A DNA stretch of 64,000 bases, taken from positions 23,647,554 to 23,711,553 of the forward strand of contig CM020619.1 in the NCBI GenBank assembly GCA_009829735.1. The letters are read 5' to 3'. Every line of letters begins with the position of its first letter. Position 1 is the stretch's first letter. The notes below the pieces were generated by a model. The model did not search any database and was not told the DNA's origin. It saw only the letters and a list, made by a program, of their open reading frames with translations. The DNA is from Pyropia yezoensis. Taxonomy: Eukaryota; Rhodophyta; Bangiophyceae; Bangiales; Bangiaceae. Below, piece after piece: positions 33,806-43,783 of the stretch. Both the position numbers and the translations under genes were made by a program.

Positions 33806-34699
33806 CCGTCCACACCTCGCTGGGCTGTATTAACGCCGTCACGGGCTGCCACGGCACCGACAACACGGGCACCACGCATTCCCCGGGTGACAGCCATGCC
33901 GCCGTCCAGATGTTTCGTCAGCCGTCGGCGACCGGCTGGTTCAGGTCGTTCTTGTCGAAACCCTGGCCGTCCACACGGCCACGCACGATGAAGAGAGGGA
34001 GGAGTCTCACGTACACAAGGCAGCTGCTGGGAAAGGGGGTCGGTGGAAGCCGCTCGTCTGCAGGCGGCGACACGCCGACGAAAGGCATCGCATGCCCCGC
34101 CGCTTCTGAGCCCCCGTTAGGTTGCCGTTGTCGTCGTCCTCGGCGCCGCGCGGACCGCGACACCCGTACCCCCCCCCACCCCCCCGCCAGGCTCCACCTG
34201 AGCGACACCTCCCGCCTGGGGCGTACACCCACTCCGAACGGCGCCGCACACCACTAGATCTGCCCGGGCCCGCACTGGCATAGTTCGTCGGCATCGTGGT
34301 GCGCGCCCAATATCGCTGCACGTGTAACAAATGAAGGCAAAACGGCCATGTTCGGAAGAAAGGAATGGGTTGCCGCCCCCGCCCCTCCAGTCATGTTGCT
34401 GGACGACTGCGTTGCCCGCCACGCGCGATGGTGCTCGGCAACTACAGCCCCAACCCGGGATGGCGTGAGATACAGCCTCCTCCGCAACGCGCACAGACCT
34501 CTCCACTCCCTGCCGCACACAGGCACGCACCAAGTAGAAAATATCGTCTTCGTCGCTAACGGCCAACTCCCATTGGTGTGCGAGCGTCCAGGGAGTGCTC
34601 GGCGGGCGGTTTTGGTAGAACTGATCCCCGCGCAGGGGACTGGGCGCGCCACACGGGATCGGGAGACAGCTGGTTTGACCAGTTTCTCTCTTGGCAATT
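33806..34699. other. Unassigned sequence
   Basis: Open frames on both strands lack recognisable motifs. A minus-strand frame (34232-33918) ends with a segment (FDKNDLNQPVADG) that might be DIRS gag/RT sequence, but this is too weak to call. Confidence 0.35.
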
Positions 34700-35079
34700 G
34701 ATCTGGAAGGTCCCCAAGTCAGGGATACTTTGCTCGATAGAAAATCCAACATGGTTTTGAAGGTCTTTTGCAATGTATCGTCTTGATTTTTCGTGTGGCC
34801 CGGTGGGCAGGTGCTGGGGTAGGAGATTATGAGTGGCGAGATTTTTAAGGACCCTGGGGCGATAAGGGGAGGGACAGCGGGGCTTGGCCTCGCTTCTCCG
34901 TCCCGACCAAGAAACTGCTGGCCCACACACCATCTTCTTGTTTCGTCGTGGGGGGATTGCCCTACAACAGGGACAGCGTGTGTGCGATTTGCACTTCTTC
35001 CGGTTCCCCCGACACGGGAGGCAGCCCTTGTGAGCCGCCCCAACTTGGGTGCTGTGTGCGCAAGTGCGTTTTGCCACAG
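34700..35079 (+). repeat. Family 3 LTR fragment, 5' truncated
   Basis: Matches element 3 LTR from about its 95th base to the end (GTGCGTTTTGCCACA at 35065-35079). The shared segments include TTTTCGTGTGG, GGCCCACACACCATCTTCTT and GACACGGGAGGCAGCCCTTG. The missing 5' part means no boundary or duplication can be defined on the left. Confidence 0.7.
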
Positions 35080-35159
35080 CGGCGAGAGGGTGGGATGGGG
35101 GCGCCGGAGGCAACGAGGTAGGGCCAGAATTGTCGTGTAGACGTGACGGCCAGAAGGGC

Positions 35160-35560
35160 CAATAACGATGCTGGACGGGTTTGCACTGCCCGGTGTGGCG
35201 GCTGCGCGCAGTGTGGGCGGTGGCCCACATCAGTTCCAGGGTTGATGGAAGGGACACGCCAGGAGACCTCGTGGGCCCCAGCCAAGAGCTGGTTCGCCTG
35301 AATGCTGGCCAGCGTTGCAAGAAGGGCGTGCACGGCCGGCTGTGGCGGCTGCACCGGGGGTAAATGGCGGCCTTGACGACCAGCGAGATTTCGGTAGGTA
35401 GTGGGAGTGGCCACCGAGAGGCTCTCCAGCGTTGCTGGATTGGCTTGCGTGGCCGGCAGTGGCGGCCGCGCCCAGAGAGGGCGGCAGCGCCCAGAACGAC
35501 CAACGTTGCTCTTCCTGCAGGAGGGGCGCCAAAGCGAGTTACCAGCTTGGTTGGATGGGG
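35160..35560. repeat. Degenerate tandem repeat, about 130-140 bp period
   Basis: Diverged units starting GATGCTGGAC (35168), AATGCTGGCC (35301) and GTTGCTGGATT (35433) each continue into GGCCGGC/T-GTGGCGGC-type sequence. A 300-codon minus-strand frame across it is composite and not convincing as a gene. Confidence 0.35.
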
Positions 35561-35944
35561 GGATGGCGCGGGGCTGCCGGCGGCCGGCGCGACCTGTGGC
35601 GGGGCCGCCGCGGCGGCCCCGCCCAGGTGCTGGTTCGTCGCACGCGCCAGAAGCTGCTCGATGGTCAGCAGGTGCATGCGCCCTAGAGGGCAACAAGGAG
35701 GGAAGGGCGGGCGAAGTGAAAATGCCCCGCGGGTGACCAAAGACGTGCCTCGCCACAAGGCACGGAACGTGGGTGGGGCCTCCGCGCAGAGTGCGTCCGA
35801 AAGCATCACAGGGTGGACCCCCTCGAGCATAGCACGGGGGGGGGGGGGACGGGGTGCTTGAGGCGGCCACGTCAAGCACGCCATCCGCCCCGGCTGCGTT
35901 ATGGCCTCAGGTGAGGCCCGTGGGTGGGTTGCACCCCCTCGAAT

Positions 35945-36161
35945 AATCTCCCACCCCAGCACCTGCCCACCGGGCCACACGAAAATTCAAGACGATAAAA
36001 TGCAGAAAACCCTCAAGTCCAAGTTGGACTTACTGCTAAGCTATCTATCCCCAACTTAGTGAATACGAACCCAAATACATGGGGACACAAGGGTCAGACT
36101 AGCTGCCTGCCGTCCCTTGCATGGCACCTGTTGCCCCCAACCCGGGGTCAATACTGCCACA
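35945..36161 (-). repeat. Family 3 LTR fragment, inverted, 3' truncated
   Basis: Reverse complement of the first 225 or so bases of the element 3 LTR, ending at TACTGCCACA (36152-36161). Together with the fragment at 34700-35079 it gives the two halves of an LTR in opposite orientation, 870 bases apart. Confidence 0.7.
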
Positions 36162-38542
36162 GGTGCGTTGTTCGACTTGTCGTGGGGAAGCACCGGCGAA
36201 CGACGATAGCGCCTTCCTGACCACCCGTTCGTGTCCGACTGTCTGCCGAGAAACCCCTTGAGCTCCCCCCCTCCTGTCACGTCCTCCTTTGCGAACGGAC
36301 TGCAACCGCAGATGTGCGCGTCCGCGTGGACTCGTTCCGTATTAAGTCATTGCTCGTCATGCTACATGTCGCAGACAGCTCAGATGCGCTCCACTTTGAC
36401 CTCCGCTTCAGCGTGAAACGAGCTTATGGGGCGGTGCAAAAAGCCTCTCATTACAGCCCCCGCCAGATTGATGCGCAGACTGCTGTCCGTGAAGACGTTC
36501 GCGTCGTTCGTAACACCCGTGTACACTCTCGATTTCACCCCCGCTCTGCGGCCCGTTTTACATAAGTCGATGGGGTCTGGCTGACGAAGGTCGGAAGGCG
36601 TGTTCGGAATGCTCAACCCTCCAATGAACGTCTGCCACATTGATCTCGAAACTAAGCTCGCGAAACGTCGGAACGCATGTTATGGGCTGCGCTCTTAGAG
36701 GCGTTCCGAGACATGGTGGCGGCGATGTGGCGAAGCGAGTGTGGCGCCACAAACAGGGCGTGTAAGCATTTGCCCCTTAAATCAACGCCTGGAACCCAGG
36801 GGATATGGACTGAAACCTCTCCTGACGTGTCCTGCCCCGCTAACTCTTCCCAAGACGGATCAACTCCCCATTACCCTGGGCGACACCACGCTGTACTACT
36901 GCCATTCTGCAAACGTCGGCTGGCCGCACGAAGACCGTCGTCAACTCACTGTCGGAACCTAGTCGTGGATGTCGAAACTCGACAACGAGGAACGAGTGAC
37001 ACCGTCGACCAAGCACGGGAGGACATCCCTGTCTGTGACTGCCGGAACTTAATTCTCTGCGCTGGCCGAAAGCTGGCAATTAAGGACGAGTCACACGATT
37101 AACCGACACCGAGAACACCACATATCCTCGCTGGCGGGTGAGTGTGATAAGACTGGCTCGCCGGCTTTTGGATTGACTGAATTCGGCCAGCTGGCTGGTG
37201 ACTGGCTGGGCGGCCAAGGGAATGATTGAATTTGACCCTGCTGGCCCTTACAGCCGGTCGGACCTCCCGGCCGACCGGCGTCTGGAGCCGGCTGGTGGGG
37301 CGCGCTAGGCGCCATCCACGGGACCCCCTTCGTTTCGGGCAAACTCGGGCTGCACTCCTTTAGTGCGCACGCCGGCCCATGCTTTGTTCTGAGAGACATG
37401 CTTTCTCTTTTCGGCCGCTCTGTGCCTACCGGCGGCGCGACGGGGAAACGCATGCTTTGGGGCACCTCGGGTGCCCCGACGCGAGTATATAGTGCGTGGG
37501 TGTCGGCGCCACCGGGGGAGAGAAGAGGAGCATCGACAGACACAGACGAAGAACCCCATTTGCTTTTTGTACCCTCGATCCTCACCGACGTCGCGACCAT
37601 CTTCCTCCCCAGACCCACCCCCGTCAAGACCACCCTCCTCTTCCCCGTACCCTGCCGCCCTATTGGCTGGCAGGGCCCACTGACACCCCCACGAGTACAT
37701 TGAGGGCTCCCCGGTTGTGGGTGGGTCCTCACAGGGCGCCACAACCATCAAAACGTTACGAGACAACCTCGCACTCAGACGCTCATAGCAACGCGCAGTA
37801 CACGAATTAAACCAAAAATGAGTGCGAGAATACAGCCTGCCCTTCAGCTTTTCTCCGAGGCGTGTTCAGGCGTGGGCTGACGTGAGGGTTGGGAGGAGGT
37901 AGCGGCGCAGCGGTGGTACTCAGGACGCAGCGTCGCGGGGGGCCGCCTTGACAAGGGCCTTGTGGACGCTTCGACTGAGGCGGTCATATTGGGCGAGAGG
38001 GCCGGAAAGCGGCTGCGGGGCGCTCCGTCGACGTCGACCACCCAGATCGGTCATGCTGCCGGCAGGGGCGTTCAACAGTTCCGAATTCCTCGTCTGCACA
38101 ACCGGCCCGTGTGTCAAGTCGCAGAGACAATTATGGGTTCGACTGCCACATTGTGGCGCCACATGGCTTTCGCCACAAGCCACTCGGTTGTGGCGCGCGT
38201 TTGTGGCGGCCGCCCCCGATGCCCCGATTCGCAAGCAGCCAATCAAATCACGAGAAATCTCGCCACAATCGCCTCGCCACACGCCATATCGTGTCTCGGA
38301 ACGGGTTTCACCCACGCATAGTTAACGCCCAGTCGTCGGGCTCTTTTGGCTTTTCAAGACGAACGCAGCTCTTGTTGGCTTTCACGATTCGATCACGACC
38401 GTTCATTGGTCAGATCTGAGTCTCTCAGCCTTGGCAGCAAGCCTTCAGCATTGCCGCCCATAATCAAGCGGGATGACTACGTGGCTCCCGCCACACCTCT
38501 GGTGAGACCCCCGTGGGTGGGGGAAGGTGTCGACTTCCTGTC
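36162..38542. other. Intergenic, no supported gene
   Basis: GC content drops between 36200 and 37100, with short frames on both strands that resemble no known domain. Around 37487 there is a TATATAG box beside a GGGCACCTCGGGTGCCC palindrome, but no convincing frame follows. The stretch 38140-38290 has repeated GCCACA/TGTGGC words. Confidence 0.4.
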
Positions 38543-38604
38543 AAAAGTATCGGCTTCTTTTTGATCAAGGGGTAAAAGTATCGGCTCCTTTTTGATCAAG
38601 GGGT
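38543..38604 (+). repeat. 31-bp tandem duplication
   Basis: Two adjacent 31-base units starting AAAAGTATCGGCT and ending GATCAAGGGGT differ at one base. They stand 18 bases left of the MITE at 38622. Confidence 0.85.
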
Positions 38605-38621
38605 CTCCCTCTCATCCTGTG

Positions 38622-39087
38622 TATTGCAGTTCTCTCAATTTTGGCCGATCCGTACAAGAACAAGAACAACAGTCCACTGACCGATGAAGTGTTTCACAGG
38701 ATGCCTCTCTGACCAATAAGAGCTCCGAATCAGCCCCCATTGTTATGCAAACAGTAAGATCTGCGACTTTCTCGGGACTCCGAGCACATGGAGGGGAGAA
38801 CCTGAGTGGAACAGACACCAAGACAAGCTGGACTACCGTTCCCGAGAGGAACGAGCCGATGCGGCGGGAATCTTCGGCGATCTCAGCCAAGAGAACAACA
38901 GTGTTTCGACCAATCAGCGATTGGTAAGAGGCCCACTGTGGCTGCAGCCAATCATCTGCTCTGGGCGATCGGGCCCCTAGAGCACGAAATTGGCTCTCCC
39001 TCACCTGCCAGCACGCGATTGGCTCACACAGTTCTTTATGCAGTGTTGTTCTTGTCCGGATCGGCCAAAATTGGGAGAACAGCAATA
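38622..39087 (-). mobile_element. MITE copy, about 466 bp
   Basis: The ends are inverted repeats of about 30 bases: TATTGCAGTTCTCTCAATTT followed by TGGCCGATCC on the left, and GGATCGGCCAAAATTGGGAG followed by AACAGCAATA on the right. TA at both ends suggests a Tc1/mariner-type target. A 200-codon frame crosses it, but the same frame in the second copy ends differently and has no domain, so it is treated as non-coding. Confidence 0.75.
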
Positions 39088-39614
39088 CCTTCTGTGTCAG
39101 CACCGTCTGCGACCGCGGGCTGCTCTGCGTCGCGCTTGTCCGCGCATCGCACGGTGCGTCACACAAGCTTGCCGCGACGCCCGAGGCAGGGTACGGCTGG
39201 GATAGTTCCACCTCGCGCATCTCTACGTCAATGAGTGCCGTCCGCTTTACGCGAGGATGCCAGGAGCAGGGGGAAGGGGTCAGCGTGGTTTAATGCCGCG
39301 TTCGGCCGCCCCTCCACCGTGCATGTTCCCCTCCATGCCTGAACTACCAGTGTGGAAACACGTACGTCCTTTCTTTATAGTCCTCCGTCATGTTGAGATG
39401 TCTCCAGGAAGACGGCACAGCGACTGCACCGGTGCAGCAGCGCTACTGCACCAGCGCCGCGGACCACCTTTTGGCGACGGATTCCGGAGAGTACGCGCGG
39501 GCAAGCCGTGATCCGGCCTATCAACACTCGGCCTCGATCCTGATTCACCCCTCTGAGTGAGGCGATAGAGGCCAAAATTGAGACGCGCCAGCTCTCGCAT
39601 CGGGGACGGACAGG

Positions 39615-39638
39615 GAAATTGGGACGCGTCCCAATTTC
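39615..39638. repeat. 24-bp perfect palindrome
   Basis: GAAATTGGGACG followed immediately by its exact reverse complement, centred on CGCG. It lies between the two inverted MITEs. The AATTGGG core echoes the MITE termini. Confidence 0.85.
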
Positions 39639-39897
39639 GTCGTACGCGGTCTCTGTGAGAGGGGGTCGTATCCCTCGACCACTGACATTTTAGCACGTTG
39701 CCAGTACACTTTTCAAAGGCGACATGTAATGCAAAAAGCCAGAATAGCCGGCTTAACTATGCGTGTACCCTGCCCTACAAGGCACAAGCTATTTCAAGTA
39801 GCCTCCCAGAGCGGATTCTGGAGAGGGCCAGGGTATTTACTTTCGCGCACGAGCTTTCAGTTTTGTCGTAGAAACTCATGAGAGATGGTGGAGTGAG

Positions 39898-40361
39898 TAT
39901 TGCTGTTCTCCCAATTTTGGCCGATCCGGACAAGAACAACACTGCATAAAGAACTGTGTGAGCCAATCGCGTGCTGGGAGGTGAGGGAGAGCCAATTTCG
40001 TGCTCTAGGGGCCCGATCGCCCAGAGCAGATGATTGGCTGCAGCCAAAGTGGGCCTCCTACCAAGCGCTGATTGGTCGAAACACTGTTGTTCTCTCGGCT
40101 GAAATCGCCCAAGATTCCTCCCACATCGGCTCGTTCCTCTCCGGAACAGTTGTCCAGCTTGTCTTCGTGTCCGTTCCACTCGGGTTCTCCCCTACGTGTG
40201 CTGGGAGTCCCGGAAAAGTCGCAGATCTTACTGTTTGCACAACAATGGAGGCTAATTCGGAGCTCTCATTGGCCAAAGAGGCATCCTGTGAGGCATGTCA
40301 CTGGTCAGTGGACTGTTGTTCTTGTTCTTGCCCGGATCGGCCAAAATTGGGAGAACTGCAA
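39898..40361 (+). mobile_element. MITE copy, about 464 bp, inverted to the first
   Basis: The same family in opposite orientation: starts TATTGCTGTTCTCCCAATTT and ends CCAAAATTGGGAGAACTGCA. By eye it is about 90 percent identical to the copy at 38622-39087. Outside the core, GAGTGAGTA (left) faces TACTCACTC (right), extending the inverted ends. The two copies form a long inverted repeat around an 810-base spacer. Confidence 0.75.
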
Positions 40362-40839
40362 CATCAGATACTCACTCATCGAGCCGAGTGAGTGTCCAGT
40401 CAGAACCCTTGCTTGGACACGGGGAGCCAGATACTCATGGCAATATACTCGGGTACTACCCATGGCCCAAATATCCTTGAAGAGCCCTGATTGGCAGTGC
40501 CCAAAGCCCGACACGCGAGTACATGGGCGCCTGCGTGCGCGCTGATCGAGGAGCGCTCCTCGTCGAAGGCCACGCACCCCCCCGTCACAGCCCTGCCGCC
40601 GTCACCCGCATCCCCTCCCCTCCTGTCACAGCCTCTCCCCCCTCCTGTCGTAGCGCCCTGCCCCTGCGCGGCCCCCGACGTCTCTCCCCGGGTGCCCACC
40701 TGGATCGGGTCCCTCCCCCCCCCTCCCACGCCGGGCAAACGTGCGCCACCGGGACGTCGCGCGGCTTCCCCGTCCGGGCGCACCACGCCCCTCAACCCCG
40801 TGAGGCGGCCGGCTCGCCGACGGCGTCGGCGGGCGCAGA

Positions 40840-42927
40840 ATGTCGCCCAAGGTGTGCGCGACGCGGGAGGAAATCGCGGCGATTTTTCGAGCGTCCAAGG
40901 ACGCGGCGGAGGCGCCGGTGCCGGTGTCGCCTGCCTCGTCGGCAGCGTCGGCGGCGCGCGCCGCTGCGCGCGCGGCGAGTGGACGCGGGGGTGCCGGCGG
41001 CGGCTCCGCGTTTGGTTGGCCTCCATGGCGGGGCCCGCGGGCGGTGGGGGCGGCGGGCGCACCAGGGGAAGGAGCGGCCGCCGAGGACGACGAGTCGACT
41101 TCCCTGCACCGCGCCGCGGGGGGGGGACAGCTGGACGCGGTGGCGGCGCTGGTCGCGGCGGGCGTGGCGGTTGGTGCCGTTGATGGCTCGCGGCAGACGC
41201 CTCTGCACCGGGCCGTGGGGGGCGGTCACGCAGACGTGGCATCGGCGCTGCTGCGCGCGGGCGCCCCGGTCGACGCTGCCGACGACTGTGACATGACGCC
41301 CCTGCACCTCGCCGCGGAAGGCGGTTACGGGGACGTGGCGGCGGCGCTGCTGGGGGCCGGCGCCCCTGCCGACGCTACCGACTACCGCCGTCGCATGCCC
41401 CTGCATTGGGCTGCGGAACGTGGCGATCTGGATGTGGTGGCGGCGCTGCTGGGGGCGGGCGCCCCTGTCGACGTTTTTGACGACAGCCTGATGTCGCCCC
41501 TGTGCTACGCCACCGGCAGGGGCAACAAGGACGTGTTTGATGCGCTCCTGCGATCAGGTGCCAATGTCAACGCAGGCACGTTGGACGGGCCGACGCCCCT
41601 GGACTCGGCAGCAACTCGGCGATGCTCGGAGCTGGTGGCGGCGCTGCTGGGTGCGGGCGCCACTTTTGACCCGCTCAAGTGCTGGGGGGCACTGCATATC
41701 GCTGCGGAGCGGGGCGACATGGAAATTGTGGCGATGCTCCTGGCATCTGGCGTCCGAGTGGATGGGGAGTTTGAGTACATGGTAACGCCCCTGCACTGCG
41801 CAGCGAGGGGGCGCCACGTGGGCGTGGTGGATGCGCTGCTGGTCGCTGGCATCCCGGCTACGGTGGTCGACGGGAACGGGTCGACGCCCTTGCACGCTGC
41901 TGCAGGAGTAGGTCACGTGGAAGCTATGACGGCCCTTATCAGGGCGGGCGGCTTGGTCGACGCGGCCGACTATTCCGGGTCGACGCCTTTGCACTACGCC
42001 GCAGAATTGGGTGAGGTGGCGGTGGTGACGGAGCTGCTGAAAGCGGGCGCCGCGGTCAACGCCATCGGGAGAGATGGCTCGACGCCGCTGCACTTGGCGA
42101 TACACAATGGCTGGTTTTCCGGCCGTGGCTACGGGGGGGTGGTTGCCGCGCTGGTGGCGGCTGGCGCGGCGGTCAACGTGGCCAACGCGAGCGGGCGGCT
42201 GCCCCTGCACGCTGCTATAGCCGAGCGTGAGCTGGCCGCTTTTGAGATTCTGCTCGCCGCGGGCGCCGTGGTCGACGCGGTCGACGTGGCCGACGACGAC
42301 AAGGGCACATTCCTGCACACGGCCGCGGGCACGGGCATTCTACGGATGGTTGTGGCACTTGTCGAGGCAGGCGCGGCCGTCGACGCGGTGGACGAGAGGG
42401 GGTGGACGCCCCTGCACCGGACCGCCTACCGCGGCGACGCGGACCTGGCGGTTGCGCTCCTGGGGGCGGGCGCCATTGCTGGCGCGGTCACGACGCGCGG
42501 GCTGACGCCCCTGCACTTGGCCGCAGGCCAATCCCACAAGGACGTTGTGATGGCCCTGCTGGCAGCGGGCGCCCCCGTCGGTGGGGCTGATGGGAGGGGG
42601 TGGACCCCGCTGCACCACGCCGCCAACCGCGGCGGCGAGGGCGTGGTCGCTGCGCTGCTGAGCGCTGGCGCCCCGGTCGACCCGGTCACCAGCGGCGGCT
42701 CCACGCCCCTGCACTGGGCTGCCGCCGCGGGCCACGTGCCCGTCGTGGCTGCCCTGCTTGGGGCGGGCGCCGCGGTCGACGCGGCCGACGACGCCCAGTC
42801 GACGCCCCTGCAGTCTGCGACAGACTGCGGCCAAGGAGAGGTGGTCGCGATGCTGTCGGCGGCACGTGCTGCGGCCGTTGCGCCATCGGCGGGCGACCAG
42901 GCGCCGCGCGTGGCTCCCCGGGGCTGA
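40840..42927 (+). CDS. Ankyrin-repeat protein, 18 repeats
   Basis: 695 residues, single exon. Residues 1-85 are Ala/Gly/Pro-rich and low complexity. From about residue 88 to 690 there are 18 consecutive ankyrin units of about 33 residues with the consensus G-TPLHxAAxxGHxxVVxALLxAGAxVD. Unit 11 carries a six-residue insertion (NGWFSGRGYGG), unit 12 has a two-residue loop extension, and unit 6 has lost the histidine. Such arrays are curved protein-binding scaffolds. There is no kinase, SOCS-box, membrane or zinc-finger part, so no specific role can be given. ATG 40840 is the first in frame after a GC-rich leader and yields the full array. The gene starts 480 bases right of a MITE. Repeats differ enough to be old, with no recent tandem duplication visible. 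Confidence 0.9.
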   Translation: MSPKVCATREEIAAIFRASKDAAEAPVPVSPASSAASAARAAARAASGRGGAGGGSAFGWPPWRGPRAVGAAGAPGEGAAAEDDESTSLHRAAGGGQLDAVAALVAAGVAVGAVDGSRQTPLHRAVGGGHADVASALLRAGAPVDAADDCDMTPLHLAAEGGYGDVAAALLGAGAPADATDYRRRMPLHWAAERGDLDVVAALLGAGAPVDVFDDSLMSPLCYATGRGNKDVFDALLRSGANVNAGTLDGPTPLDSAATRRCSELVAALLGAGATFDPLKCWGALHIAAERGDMEIVAMLLASGVRVDGEFEYMVTPLHCAARGRHVGVVDALLVAGIPATVVDGNGSTPLHAAAGVGHVEAMTALIRAGGLVDAADYSGSTPLHYAAELGEVAVVTELLKAGAAVNAIGRDGSTPLHLAIHNGWFSGRGYGGVVAALVAAGAAVNVANASGRLPLHAAIAERELAAFEILLAAGAVVDAVDVADDDKGTFLHTAAGTGILRMVVALVEAGAAVDAVDERGWTPLHRTAYRGDADLAVALLGAGAIAGAVTTRGLTPLHLAAGQSHKDVVMALLAAGAPVGGADGRGWTPLHHAANRGGEGVVAALLSAGAPVDPVTSGGSTPLHWAAAAGHVPVVAALLGAGAAVDAADDAQSTPLQSATDCGQGEVVAMLSAARAAAVAPSAGDQAPRVAPRG

Positions 42928-43387
42928 ACCGCCACGTCGTGCGACTGGATGCGCCTGATCATGGCGTGAACTTCTTGAGAGGGGGGGGGGGGGGGTGGGG
43001 GGGTGGGGGGTGTGGGTGAGATGGGTGGGTGGATGGGGTGGGGTGGGAGGGGGGTCAGCCGGTTGGACAGACGGGGCAAGAGAGAGGAGATTGTGGGATG
43101 GACGGGGTGGAGGAGGGGGCGGGGGGCGGGGGAGGGGGGAGGGGGTGGGGCTGGGCCCCCCGGCGACGCAGACGGGGAATGCCGCGGCGTGGGGGACACC
43201 GTGACCGTCACGTGACGCGGGCGGATGCGGGCGTGGCCCACTGGCGTTCCGTCGCGGGTGACCAGGCGGCGGCGGGATGGACGCCCCGCGCCGGGCGCCG
43301 AGGCACGGAGACAGTGGCGATCGGCGCCCCGCGCGAGGCGGGGCTCCTAGCCCCCCACGTTGCCCTGGGTGGCTGGCCGCAACCTGC

Positions 43388-43419
<32 letters not shown>

Positions 43420-43783
43420 AAGAGGCGACGGCGGCTGCCCCGGATCGCCCCTCCCAAGCCATCCCTGGGGGCCAGGCTGGCCGCCACCCCCCCCCCCCGC
43501 TCCCACCCCCCTCCTGATGCGCAGGCGTGGGGCCCACGGCAAACAGTCGTCCCGCTGGTAGGCATTGCTCGCCTGCCGCCCCCACTGGCGCTCCTCCCCC
43601 GCCGCCACCCCCCCGGGGGGCCCCCCCTCCCCTCCCCTCTCTCGTTTCCTATTGCCCTCTTTCGCTTCTTTTACGGCTCTTTCCCTCTGTGCTTCCCCTC
43701 CCCGCCAGCCTCCCCCCGCCGCCTTGACCTTTTTTGCCTCATTGACACTGCCGTCGCCGCCGCGGCCGCCGGTGCCCCTGCCC
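42928..43783. other. Intergenic, G- and C-rich runs
   Basis: Long G runs at 42980-43160 and 43388-43410 and C runs at 43490-43505. Opposing frames are shadows of this composition. No motif of a gene is seen. It separates the ankyrin gene from cobS and presumably holds the cobS promoter. Confidence 0.5.

Noticed and set aside
34556-35980. 474-codon minus-strand frame
   Set aside because: It crosses an antisense LTR fragment and degenerate tandem repeats; no domain, and the LTR part is shared with non-coding LTR copies.
37480-37810. TATA box with a 104-codon frame after it
   Set aside because: The frame is Pro/Arg/His-rich and low complexity, with no domain; a TATATAG motif alone is not enough to call a gene.
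38612-39220. 202-codon minus-strand frame (and 163-codon partner at 39900-40391)
   Set aside because: Similar peptides in both, but only because both lie in copies of one MITE; no start conservation beyond the element and no domain.
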